This document shows, piece by piece, positions 12,330 to 23,201 of a stretch of DNA of 64,000 nt (position 1 is its first letter; every line of letters begins with the position of its first letter). The notes under the pieces were generated by a model. The model did not search any database. It worked only from the letters and a program-made list of their open reading frames with translations, and was not told where the DNA came from. The position numbers and the translations under genes are program-made. This DNA comes from Holacanthus passer (taxonomy: Eukaryota > Chordata > Actinopteri > Pomacanthidae): positions 2,156,501 through 2,220,500 of the forward strand of contig JAFREQ010000091.1 of the NCBI GenBank assembly GCA_025331565.1, given 5' to 3'.

Positions 12330-12760
12330 GGACACACCTCGACGTAGCCCTCTTATGTCCACTTCTCGAGTGGTTAATGAAGGGTTACAGCCCTCAGTCC
12401 TCAACAAGAGCCCTCCAGCGCTGACTTGAGCGCAGCAGTGGTGGGAAACAGTTTTTGAAAGGCTTCATTCAAGGTGGATGATCCTGCTCAAGAGGAGTGA
12501 CTTCCACTTTACTGTCGGATGGCGGTGGCACGCAGCGCTTTTTCACAACTTTTTGGAACAAAAAAAGTTTGTATTTGAATTCCATCTGGATGTAGAAAAC
12601 AGCTGGCTCGGAGAAAGCTGCGCCCCAAACAGAAGCACGGGCTCAAGCTCACGCTGCTGGCCAACAGCAGCAGCAGGAGACATGATACGATGCAGTCGAC
12701 CGGTTCACTGAGAGCTGGCATCAGTCCTGCCCGGCTCAACTGCACTTTATCTGCACCCTA
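12330..12760. promoter_or_regulatory. Small CpG-enriched patch, candidate promoter or first exon
   Basis: This is the clearest local cluster of CpG dinucleotides in the first 20 kb (CTCGACG, CTCGAG, GGATGGCGG, CACGCAGCGC, GTCGACCGG). On the minus strand an ATG at 12721-12719 opens a frame with a leucine run (SCLLLLLLASS). A GTGAGC donor-like site follows at 12652-12647, so the layout could be a first coding exon with a secretion leader. The leader has acidic residues and no basic residue before its hydrophobic core, the position upstream of the ATG is not a good initiation context, and the leucines come from a CAG/CTG run. A chance frame in a GC-richer patch is just as likely. Confidence 0.25.
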
Positions 12761-13022
12761 CACTGGTTTGCTGGATATTATTGAGCTTGAAAGCAGAGAC
12801 CATTTTAAAACAGTAACATTTAGTTGGCTAATAACATGCTTAATTTAAAGATCATTTCTTAAAGAAGGAGTCATAGGTTTATTTATGATATATTGCATAA
12901 ATGTTACTTTAGGTGTTTTATTGAAATCACCATGTTTTCTGTTTTGGTGGATAAACACATGAGAATGAGTGTTGTTACAGGAGAACAGTAGTTGTGCAGA
13001 GATGTGTGCTGTCTCTGCACTC
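12761..13022. other. Noncoding DNA, nothing assigned
   Basis: AT-rich spacer between the CpG-enriched patch and the tandem duplication; no feature seen. Confidence 0.5.
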
Positions 13023-13165
13023 AGTTGTCTTCATGCCGTCGTTTAGCCTCTATTTAACTTTCTTAGTTCAGAAACCACATTATCTTAAGAAAACTTACAG
13101 CTAGTTGTCTTCATCTCTTTAGCCTCTATTTAACTCTTGTGAAACCACATTATCTTGAAAACTTG
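13023..13165. repeat. Two-copy imperfect tandem duplication (about 70-75 bp unit)
   Basis: Copy 1 (13023-13100) and copy 2 (13103-13165) share AGTTGTCTTCAT, TTTAGCCTCTATTTAACT, GAAACCACATTATCTT and GAAAACTT in the same order. Copy 2 has lost several small internal pieces. A (TG)n tract follows directly at 13167. Confidence 0.9.
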
Positions 13166-13166
13166 C

Positions 13167-13188
13167 TGTGTGTGTGTGTGTGTGTGTG
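13167..13188. repeat. (TG)n microsatellite
   Basis: Eleven TG units directly after the tandem duplication. Confidence 0.95.
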
Positions 13189-13315
13189 GGGCCAAAATGA
13201 GATGCAGAGATCATTGGAGGTCAGTCACTATTAAATAAAAAAAAAATACTAAGCAGAGTGGCTGTGGGTCGTTTTCTTATTAATCCTCTTTTTTCAAATA
13301 GCCAGCAGCTTCTTC

Positions 13316-13370
13316 TTCTTCTTTTTTTTTTTTTTTTTTTTACATTAAAGTTAATTTGAAAAAAAAAAAA
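13316..13370. repeat. T-run followed by A-run (low complexity)
   Basis: A (CTT)n-to-poly-T stretch is followed within about 20 bp by a poly-A run. The two can fold into a hairpin and may be slippage-prone. Confidence 0.85.
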
Positions 13371-13598
13371 AGAAAAATCTCAAAAGTGGAGAAGAAAGTG
13401 TCTGATTTGGAAGATGTGTTGTGCCCCTGGCATGCTTGAGGTGGAGCAAAGAGCAAAGTGAGGAAAAGTTTAACCTTTTCTGTAGAGGACTGCTGATATA
13501 CATTTTTGGATCCCGATCTGAGCTCATAGAGCACAGTGTGTTAAAATGGATATATTTGCCTCATGAAAAGAAACAGGAATATATGGACTGATTATTAT

Positions 13599-13672
13599 TT
13601 CAACCAGGAGAGACGAGTACGTAAAAAAAGATAATTTATTACAACAAGTGACATTGATGATGATATTGAAAC
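13599..13672. repeat. Duplicated block, copy 1
   Basis: Shares 'ttcaaccaggagagacgag' plus AAAGATAATTTAT, ACAAGTGACATTGATGATGA and ATATTGAAAC with the block at 14132-14208, in the same orientation and about 530 bp apart. Outside the block the flanks do not match. Confidence 0.9.
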
Positions 13673-14131
13673 ACAAAGGCAACTTCCTGTTCTGGATTGG
13701 TAACACAAAAATAACAGGTCCTCTGGAGCAGTTTAACAAATCATGGAGATCCAAACTACTGAACCATCAAAAAAGATATTGAAAACAAGCTTCATGGTTA
13801 ACTTTTAACCCACAAAATACTAAAAATAGGTCTGTTTTTCTCCAGTGTTTCACAAACAACCTGTGTCAGCTCAAAATACAAATAAAATTCATGGTAAACT
13901 GTCACATGCTGTTAGTCAGTCAGTCAAAGTGAGAGCGAAGGAAAATCTTCAGTCAGAATGAATAAAGCTGCCATGCTGATATTACAATACATGCAGGACT
14001 ATAAATGTATTTTCTTTAATAAATTATGAAGTCAGTTAGTCAAAACAATTATATTTTCACTACTATTTTTCATTACAAATACAGCAGCTATTGATGTGTG
14101 TGTTAAGAGTAATGTGCATTGACATATACAC

Positions 14132-14208
14132 TTCAACCAGGAGAGACGAGTACATGAAGAAAGATAATTTATCACAAGTGACATTGATGATGACATTGAT
14201 ATTGAAAC
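14132..14208. repeat. Duplicated block, copy 2
   Basis: Partner of 13599-13672. It differs by a few substitutions, small gaps and one extra ATTGAT unit. The 131-codon minus-strand frame crossing it (14032-14427) is also open in a second frame, so I do not treat it as a gene. Confidence 0.9.
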
Positions 14209-17200
14209 TTGACAGAGAGTCTTTGGCGTTTTGGACTCTGGGGGGAGACGTCTTGATTGAATAATTACTGTCCGAGCCGTCACTGGATAAATCCCCCCAG
14301 ACTCCTGACACTGGTGGTGGTGGTGGCGACTGGAGACTGTGAAGCCAGATGGGTGAAGAAGTGGATGATGATTCTGTGAAGGTGAGGAGGTGATGGGGAG
14401 GTGGAGGGGCGTGCAAATCACCTGCATGAGAGAGCTAGGGCAGAGAAAGATTGTACTTTAAAAGGAGAGCACGAAGATGATAGGCTAGCAATGAGGGTGT
14501 GACACCGTGCTATTGGATGAAGGAGATCAGCTGATGAGACATCTGATTACCAGTGACAGCCCCAAACACTGACTGATGCAGTAGGAAAAATGAGAAATAG
14601 TTTGTGACCGAGAACCATTGTTGTCTTCCTGGCTGAACTTAAGCGAGAGCTTCATTATATAGGATATTCTATTTCCCCAACTGCTTGAAAGATATATGCT
14701 GTTTATAGCCTACATTTCGAAATTGGCACTACACATGAACTACACCCGAGGATGATGGGAATGACATTAGCTCTGCAGGTATTTGGTCATTCATCATAAA
14801 TCAAAGCATTGGACAGGCTAAGTTTTTATTTTCCAGCTCCTCAATTTCCAATTTACTCTATTCTACCGTTTGTCACTTTTCTGGTGTGGACACACTATGT
14901 AATTAAAACCTGCTCAGAATTAGTGTGTAGTTTGGATTTAAGACACTCCAAACAGCAGCAAACTAAATGAACACAATAAATATTAGATCAGTAAACTTGC
15001 AGAATATACATATATAATATGCAAATTTACATATATGATAAAAATTAGCTTTAAGTCTGGCCAAAAATTGAAATTGTTCATACTTTCTTTGTCTTTCTTC
15101 TCTATTCTCCTCCATAGACCATGTCTGTTTTACTCTGCTACACTGCTATTTTTCACAGTTTCATACTGTTTTATCTTTTTTTTATATTTATTTATGCAGA
15201 CACTGTATACAGGAACACCAGAAAATCCTTAATTCTGACTGCTTGTTGAGCTTTAAAAGGATTCATGTATTAAGAGATCAAAATATTTTTTAACAGTTCT
15301 CAAACAGAGCGAAGCATCAAAATCAGAAAAATAAGTTATCATCCATTTCATATATAGAGTTTTTTATGGGTCTGTATGTTTTTATCTGTTTTTCTCTCAT
15401 AGACTTATCTTGTGAGAAAACTGCTCTGTCTTTCAACAACAAGGCTTTCTCTTTCTTTCTGTTTCACTGCCTGATTCCTAAGAAGCTCCGGCCTCCCAGC
15501 GAGCTACTTTATCTGACACTATGCAGAAGCCTGTGATGTCAGAGGAGAAAACAGGAAGTTAATGATCACGATTCTGCTCCGTCTTATTATCTTCTGAGGA
15601 GAAAATCTTTAGGGCTCCACTTTGTCGTTTTCGAAACTTGATGCCTCAGACATTAATCTTGGAGTGGGGAAGTTAAAAGCTGCTTTTCATTTAATCCCAA
15701 TCATGTCCTACAAAATCCTTGTTTCTGAACATTTTCCATACTACAAAGTATATCGCAGTGCAATCTGAACTTCATCTTGTGAATGCATATGTGTGTGCAA
15801 CCTCTTTTGTGAAGAAGGGTTTATCATTCCAAACCATATCCAATGTTTGGTTAGAAGAGGGAGTTGCACACCATGGAGCCTTGTTGTTTGGGAACATTCA
15901 CAGGTGGAGAGAATGGTTTGATCCATGGACTCAGCTTTATGGGTCTAGCACATTTCCACTGTATCCAAGCTGGAAATAACATCTACAGTACCTCAGTGAC
16001 AAACTGTGAAAAGGCATTTACAAAGCCATCATCATCAGTCCCTTACTCTACACCTGCACCTGCTTGGTAATTTTCTGGCTCCAAATGCACCTCCTTGAGC
16101 CAAGGTGGGTGGAGTGGCAAACCAGAGGTTGTTTTTTTTTTTTTGCAGGCTTTAGTTGGCAGACAGACACGTCTCTAAAATCAAATAAAACCCTGTAATG
16201 GTTTAGATTTACAGCTTGAAAAAAAATCAATGCATCATCTGTACCAGGTTAACTACATCATTTAAACCCTCTGACAAAGCAGAGGTATTTAACAGATTCC
16301 AACCTTATACAGTGAAATCATTTGAAGTTGAAAAGCAGGAGAAGCTGCTGAGTGTTCCTCTCCATCCTGCATTTACATTTTAAATGTTTCTTATAATGAT
16401 ATTCTCAATGTTACATGACAGAGAAACACGAGACTTTGGTAGGTTTATGTTGTGTTCACCAGTTTGAATTATTTCAGCTGTTTGTCACTTTGGAGTGACA
16501 GATGGCTTTAAATATTACACTACCCATGAGCCTCGGCCACTGTTGCTATGGAGAAGAAGCCAGTTAGAGGCTCAAATCCAAATGCCTCATCGTTGCAGAT
16601 GAGGGCTAAACACAGTGTTATCGTTACTGAATTCATCATCGTGATCCACTGTGCAAATCCGTCTTCTCAACAGCATCATCCTTATCTTCCTCGTGAGCAG
16701 AGCAGAATCCCTCAGTGATTGGATGGTTCTTGCTGAAATGCGTCTTGGGCGTTGCAGTCGACTTTTTGGCATTTATTGTACAACAGACTTGTACCTGTGT
16801 CTTTTTATTAGAGGACCAGGTATTTTCTAATTTTCTCCAAGTATTAGTCATCAACAAATATCTGCGGTAAACATTGTTGTTCCCTGCAGGATGGCTACAG
16901 ATTGAAGTACTTTGATTATAGAAGAAAAGATGAATCCACAATTTTTCCTCATCATTATGGTGATATGTAAAATGCAGAAACGTCCTCTACAATGAACCGT
17001 AAAGTTAAATGTGGTGTTAAGTGTCTTAGTTTCATGTGTCTTAATTTAGTAACACAGTAAGTGTTTTGGTGAGAAATGCTGAATGTACTCCAACGTAAAC
17101 TGAGTCTCTTTGCAATCAAACCTCCTCAGTGTGATCATCAGTGTTGCCTGAGACTGTGGATGAGGATTAATAAACTGTGGATAAGCAGATTTCTTGTTGA

Positions 17201-18754
17201 TGGAGAAAGTTTACTTTTAGCATCAGTCCCCTTCTTCTGGCTGTAGGTGTAAGTATTGTAATTTGATTATTGAGTTTGTTTTACCCTCTTGAGGAAAAAT
17301 AACACTGCTTTCATTTTGACTGTTCACCTTCATTTCTACCTTTTTAATCTTAGCTGAGGCGCTGAATGCAGATGGATGAAGGTTTCCACATACACATAGA
17401 AAAGTCACCTGCACAACAACACACGCAGAATCTCTTTTCACACGCAGCGTTTCTGCTTCTCAATTCCCTTGTAATTTATGATATTCAACAGCCTGTAAAA
17501 GGTCAAAGTCAGTATGTCAAACACTCAATCTGTCCATTCATCAATTAAATCTCACAAACACATGGAGCTTGACCTTCATTTCAACACTATTTCCATGAAA
17601 AAAGCATAATTCACGACATATTTTTGTGCCTCTCTGCCACTGTTAACTGGCAAAATTCCATATGAAAGAAAAAAAAGGCTGCAATATTTTACTGACCAGT
17701 CACTTCCCAGTCACTGGGAAAATGTCAGCTGCAGGTAGATTCATTATTGCTTATCTGGTTTTTATAATACAGCCGAAATACAGCTTCATGTGAAGATGCA
17801 ACACCGACACACACGCCAAATGTATCAGGCCTGGTTTTTGAATGTTTAAACTTTTTTTTTTTTTCTACTATGAAATTCCAACTGAGGTGTGACTCTAAGG
17901 CTCTTGTTGAGGCCATTAGTAAAATATGATGACCTTTTTAAAACATCTTCATGTCAATCTGAAAGATTACGCATGTGACAGTTCAAAATACTGTAGTTCT
18001 AACCGCTTAGACATGAATTTATAAAGATAATGCTACAATATCTATTCAAACCTTAAATGCGCACACACACACTCTGAGTTAATTAAGTGCAAACATTGTA
18101 TCAGATGATGTACAGAATGCTGGAAGGCGACTACAGGAAAGTAGTAGAAGTTCCTGTACACAAACACACAAAATCTCCCTCCCCACAACACAATCATAAT
18201 TTTCCAGTCAGTTCCTGTTTGCATAGATGACAGAGATACGTATGTGTGTCAGTGGTGGTGTGTGTGTGTGTGTCCACTGAAATATGTCTCCAATCGGGTT
18301 AATATCAAGTGAGAAGTGCTGAAGGGCCTGTCGTGGTTCTGACCGCCTCGACGCCCTGCTTTGTTTCATGGCCGATCCACTGTGACAGACCATCAGTGGA
18401 TGAAGAAAGGGGGTGTTAATGGAAAGAGAGGAGAGAGCTAAAGAGAGAAAGAGAGAGGACAAAGTTCTAAAAAAAAAATTAAACAAAAAGGAGAGCAGCA
18501 GATGAAGAGACTGGGAAAGAGTAAGAGATACTTTCTATAACTCATTTGCCAAAAATATTTGTACTTAATAGATTTTCCTTTTCTGCAGATTTTCATATTC
18601 TTCTGCTCCATCTTATTAACATTGCTTCTTTGATGATTCAGTTTCCCTACAAGCAACAAGACAGTTTCACCTTTCACACTCTGACATGTTGGAGGGATGA
18701 AGTTTCTGTATTTTAGCTATCAATTTTATTGAGTTGGAAGACTGTAATATAATT
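14209..18754. other. Noncoding DNA, nothing assigned
   Basis: AT-rich sequence with poly-T/poly-A runs (16131-16144, 17852-17865) and a short TG run near 18259-18273. The phrase 'cactacccatgagcctcgg' near 16518 resembles terminal text of fish DNA transposons, but I could not find a partner end. No exon is supported. Confidence 0.5.
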
Positions 18755-18870
18755 TTAACCATGTTGGTGGTATGGCTCCTCGTCAGTCTGTCAGTCCATC
18801 CAACCCTTATGTCAAGACTGAAATATTTCTTCATAACTATAAAATTGCCACATTTTGTTAATGCAAGATA
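18755..18870 (-). repeat. Dispersed fish repeat, family A, reverse orientation
   Basis: 'cagtctgtcagtccatcc' followed by GACTGAAATATTTC and ATTGCCAC is the reverse complement of the family at 36880-37170, whose plus-strand text is GAGATATTTCAG with an upstream CCATCCAGTAG. It is divergent and truncated. Confidence 0.6.
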
Positions 18871-18894
18871 ATTTAGTAATAATTTAATGGAAGT

Positions 18895-19080
18895 GTGGTA
18901 TCTGGATTGCATTTATATAGTGCTTTTCTAGTCTTAAAGCACTTTACAACACAAGCCAGCATTCAGCCATTCACACACACACACATTCATACACTGGTCT
19001 ACCATGCAAAGTGCCACCTACTCATTCACACACACTGATGGAGCAGCCATCGGGAGCAATTTGGGGTTCAGTATCTTTAA
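18895..19080 (-). repeat. Dispersed fish repeat, family B (SINE-like tail), reverse orientation
   Basis: The reverse complement contains AGATACTGAACCCCAAATTGC, GCTCCATCAGTGTGTG and a tail of AAAGTGCTTTAAGACTAGAAAAGCACTATATAAATG. The same AGATACTGAACCCC phrase occurs in plus orientation at 60368-60385 within the copy at 60268-60470. Here only the body and tail are present, without the tRNA-like head. An embedded CA run lies at 18973-18984. Confidence 0.75.
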
Positions 19081-19539
19081 CTGTGCTGATAATGAATCCA
19101 TAAACATTCTCTGTAGTCACTTTTTTTTTTTCCCAGTTGCCTCCTCTTTGGAGAACTTGAACAGCCTCAGAGGTCATAAAACAAAGGTCATTAACAGTAT
19201 GATTATAAGCAGTGAAATGTCTGGCTACTGGAGATTTCTCTTCTTTGTGAGTGGAATATTTATGTTGACACTGGTCGACTAGAGTGTCCTTCAGATAGAG
19301 AAAATGATGCAGTGCCATATAGGCGACACTGTGTGCTAGAAAAGGGCTCGGAACAGTTTCACCATAAATACATCATGACTTCCTGCACGTTGGTGCCCCA
19401 CCACATGCAACTGCTGCCTTTTTATTTTTTCCCCTCTGCTCCTCAGTCATTCCACCTGTTAGGGGCACAGTGTATGCACTAACACTGGTGTGCAGCTAGA
19501 TATTCCTGTCCTCATTTAGAAGGTGCAGGTGACTGACTA
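19081..19539. other. Noncoding DNA, nothing assigned
   Basis: Spacer between two minus-oriented repeats. Overlapping opposite-strand frames of 92 and 98 codons have no family resemblance. Confidence 0.5.
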
Positions 19540-20275
19540 TGATGAATAACTGACTGTCCACAGCCTTTCCAGTAACACTGTCCAGGACTTCGTTGCTCTT
19601 TCAGTGAACATGTGGAACGGTATCTGGAAATACACGGCAAATAATAAAGTGGGGGCAGAGCAGAAATAGCTGCGGAGGTTAGTTATGATCGTATCCAGGA
19701 TGGAATTCCCCTGGGTTTTTTCTTTAACCGCCTGCTTCATATCTGGATGGAAGTTTTTCAACATTTTAATTGGCAGAAGGTTAAAATCTGCACAAAGCGC
19801 CAGACCCATCGGAGCAGAGCCAGATCTGATCATTTCCAATGTGTTGATGAGATAGTTCAGTCTTCTGCTGCAGGGCTTTCTCATTTACACATGGAGAATG
19901 GAAAAGTGTCCCCACAACCAAAGTAGATACAGACTGGGGAAGTCTGGGAGGACGGAGCCGTGGTCAGTTACAATTCACCTTTTCCCAATTCAGATCATCT
20001 CTTGGCCTGAAATATTTCTCACACACATAGCCACGATCCCTCCTCTCTTTCCTTCACCAGAGCACCTGTCTTTTCTTAACAACTGAATATTTCGTCAATG
20101 AGATATTTGACTGAGCCCAGGTTTCAGGAATGCAGGCAGTGTCTTCTTTTTCAGATATCATGAGCATTATTTATTATTATTTATTATTATTAGTTCATCT
20201 ACTTTGTTAACGATCTTGAATTAATGCCTAAAGACATTAGGTATCTGTGGCACCCACGTACAGGAACGCTTCCTG
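19540..20275 (-). mobile_element. Decayed LINE fragment, apurinic-type endonuclease domain
   Basis: Minus-strand reading gives the N-terminal endonuclease of a fish CR1/L2/Rex1-like LINE. LGINSRSLTK near 20240-20215 matches the INxRSLxNK start. A decayed TETWL region lies near 20130. RKDRCSGEGKRGGI near 20070-20030 corresponds to the RxDRxxxGKxRGGG motif. ADFNLLPIKML at about 19790-19760 replaces the catalytic GDFN, and QGNSILDTIITNL near 19710 matches TRGxxTLDLILTN. Frameshifts and stops separate these pieces. A 115-codon open frame (19537-19884) covers the last part. Reverse transcriptase does not follow, so the copy is 3'-truncated or internally deleted. Confidence 0.75.
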
Positions 20276-21889
20276 GATGAAAGTCACCTGAGAAGTCATC
20301 TGAAAGTCTTGGATGTTTGATTAGCCCACATCCCTGAACAGTGTGTTTGTTTCTCCATTTGGCTTTTCCACCCGTTGTTCCTCTGGGTTGGCTTCTAGTA
20401 GTCTCAGCATTTTGTCTTGGATCAACAGAGCCAGTGGGAGACTGTGTTTCCTGAAGAGTTGCAGGAAATTCAGTGAATGCTTGAATAAGTTTGCAGCAGC
20501 AAACTTTGTTGTTGCCACAGCCATTTACAACACATTTAAAACACAAAAGATCACTAATAGTTATGTTTTTTTTCCAAAGGCCTATTTGAGACTTTGTTTT
20601 ATAGAACATTCTCTTTGTGGTTCATTTATGTGAAAGTGATGAAAAAGAAAAAAATTCAAAACACCTGCCTTCAAGTGTGTTTTCGTACTTCACCGCTAAA
20701 GCATTTTACATGTAATTTTATAGTCAAATGTTATCAGCCTTGATTGCATTGTGTCGTATCTTGTTGATTGTATACATTTTCAGTGGGTTAGGGTTATGAG
20801 GTTACAGTTTCCTAACCCTCCGTCTGATTGAGCAGCCGATCGATCCCAACATCTCAGGCAGAGCAATGAAATAATATCACACTCTAAAGGCAAAAAAAGC
20901 ATGTGTTACTGTTATTATTGGGGAACAGCAACATTTTCACACTGCCTCTTCACACCTCTTATGACACATGTACTGACTGGTGGATCATTTTTGACCCATG
21001 TTTGCCCTGGGTGATGAAAGATGTACAATTCAGTTATGTATCAAATTTACTTTGAAAATGAACACAGGTTGTTTTTGAGCCATGTTTTGCATTAAAAGGT
21101 TTAAAATATGTTCAGCATTTGAGGGTTAAAAATGTCTCATAATGTAACAAAAAACATGTCTAAAAAGACTTAAGGGTGTATGAGGGCCTAATTACCTATT
21201 AATTAACACTTATTACAAGGACATTGATTTAAAACTTATATTTTCATACGCTCATACATGACCATAAAACACACTACACCAGTCTGTCGTCAGTTTAGTG
21301 TGGATCGACTGAAGTGATCCTACCTGTACAAACCAGGTGCAAGATGGTTCAGTGCACTACTGCCACCGATAGGGGTGATGTGGAATAGTCCAAGTCCTGA
21401 CAGAAACAGGGGGGTTTATACACCACCACTGGTTCGCAAATAGTTTTCGATTATAGTTTTGTTTTACCAGCATAAAGTAAGTTAAAAGGACAATAAGCAA
21501 ATGAAGTACATACCAGGTGCATGTTGTAGTCAGTGGAGTGACATTTGCTCTACATACATTCTACACATACATACATCCCACTCAAACTTTTAACTTGGTT
21601 CCAGCTTTGTGTGGTTTGAGAGTGTGCACACACATGTGCAACAGTCTAGCAGACAAAGACAAGACAGATGGCCAAATCTTCCCACATTAGCAAAGTGTCA
21701 GCAACAGGCATTTTTCAAACAGACAGAATCACACACACACACACACACACATACACTGCAGTCAAAGAGGAGAATGGGAGATTAGTGTACCTCACTGTCT
21801 CTATAAGTTATACGGAAACTAAACACTAACTCTGTGTGTAGTGTGCACCTATTGCCTCTACAGAAACACACACACACACACACACCAAG
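20276..21889. other. Noncoding DNA with short microsatellites
   Basis: Contains (CA)n at 21730-21750 and 21866-21885. A 136-codon minus-strand frame (20199-20609) begins upstream of the LINE endonuclease and may include part of its leader; I cannot assign it. Text near 20975-21130 vaguely resembles piggyBac-type repeats, but ends were not found. Confidence 0.5.
21730..21750. repeat. (CA)n microsatellite
   Basis: About ten CA units. Confidence 0.95.
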
Positions 21890-22290
21890 GAGAGAAGCAG
21901 CTAAAGAGAAAAGATAGAAGAGGAGCAGAGGAGAAAAGTGGAAGAGGACAGGACAAGAAAGAACAGGCAACAAGAAGAAAGTGTCAGAAGAAAGTGGGAA
22001 GAGAGGGCAGGAAAGATGTGAGAAATCATCTCAGTAGAAATGATGACGGGGGAGCAAAGAGTCACAGAGGGTGGAAGAGAGGAAAAAGAGTCAGGGACAG
22101 ACAGAGAGGAGAAAGAGAGGTGAAAGGGGAGACGGGGATTGGAGGACAGTCATGCAAGCTGGATGGAAAATGCATTGAGCACAGCAGTACCTCACTCCAG
22201 TCGTTCCAGTTCACTGGCTCACTGGAAAATAGGATGAATGGTCTGGACGAGACAGGAGGGAAGAGATACAGAGAGGATGAAAAATAACCC
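21890..22290. repeat. Purine-rich tract (A/G-rich low complexity)
   Basis: About 400 bp dominated by A and G on the plus strand (GAGAAGC, AGAGGAG, GGAAGAG and similar). A 148-codon plus-strand frame spans it and encodes mostly K, R, E and G, which follows from the base composition. Such tracts can adopt non-B structures. Confidence 0.85.
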
Positions 22291-22889
22291 AAACACTTTA
22301 TTGAAAAGGACTTCAAGTCTGAGAAAACCATACAAGCAGGGCTGCAGAGGTTTGCCTCTAATGGACATGCAACCTAACGTGACCCGTGTTTGTAGAAAGT
22401 TAAAGGACCAAGGGACGGCAGACAGATTAAAGGAACAACCTGAATAAATGAGCGGAGGTGCATAACAGCCGCTTCCACACAGGAGACAAGCATTCAGTGA
22501 ATGGTTCGACAAGTATGAAAATCAATCACGTTTATCTCGATGAAGCAAATCCTAATATTTGCGTAAGAGTGGATAGAAATGCACATTAATTCACTTTTTC
22601 TTTTGCCAATTTTTTTAGTTCTGGAAACCTGGCTCATGGTGGCCTGGCACCTCAAGACACCTGAGTTCTTTTCCTCCATTTGTCAGCCGTCTGCATTGTT
22701 AACATTGCTGCAAAACATTTTTCAAGCCTGTGCAGCAGGCCTTGTGTGTTATTAGTGTGAGTGTGCACAAGATGCGTCTCTGTCTCCTCATTGCTTAATA
22801 GGAAGGATCGTGCAGATTCTATAAGGACATGTCAACATTTTGATCCCTTTTCTGCTTGATTTTAAGTGATCTGAACTGCTGACTCTGCT

Positions 22890-22891
<2 letters not shown>
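22291..22891. other. Noncoding DNA, nothing assigned
   Basis: No supported feature between the purine-rich tract and the (CT)n repeat. Confidence 0.5.

Positions 22892-22924
<33 letters not shown>
22892..22924. repeat. (CT)n microsatellite
   Basis: About 16 CT units, uninterrupted. Confidence 0.97.
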
Positions 22925-22926
<2 letters not shown>

Positions 22927-23006
22927 CATGCTAATAGTTAGACATATGCTAAAGATGATCATAGAACCACAGCAAAAGTGAATATTTTGCAGTCAAGATC
23001 ACTGCA

Positions 23007-23201
23007 TTATCTTTTCTTTTCTAAACTTGATGACCTCAAATCCACCTCTGATGTGCTCCTGTGAGCTCTCCTTCGCTGGCCGAGTGCATCTGGAGGGCAG
23101 TACCAGTATGAGTCCATGAGCTGACTGTGTAATGAACGGACTATAAAAACTTCTTTGCGTAGATGTGTTGGATCGCTTATTTCAGACGCTGACTTAGACA
23201 A
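23007..23201 (-). other. Coding-like minus-strand block, unknown
   Basis: A 65-codon open frame containing EISDPTHLRKEVFIVRSLHS and STSEVDLRSSSLEKKR. The residue mix looks protein-like, but I recognise no family. It lacks a convincing pyrimidine-rich acceptor or a GT donor in frame. The text also resembles dispersed fish repeats, so a mobile-element remnant is more likely than an exon. Confidence 0.25.

Noticed and set aside
14032..14427. 131- and 117-codon overlapping minus-strand frames
   Set aside because: Two frames open together over a duplicated ATCATC-rich block; no domain in either.
16510..16560. Possible DNA-transposon end (cactacccatgagcc)
   Set aside because: No matching inverted partner found in the next 2 kb.
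20930..21130. Possible piggyBac-type repeat
   Set aside because: Only a loose textual resemblance; no TTAA-flanked ends located.
21841..22287. 148-codon plus-strand open frame
   Set aside because: Its K/R/E/G-rich text is what any frame of a purine-rich tract encodes.
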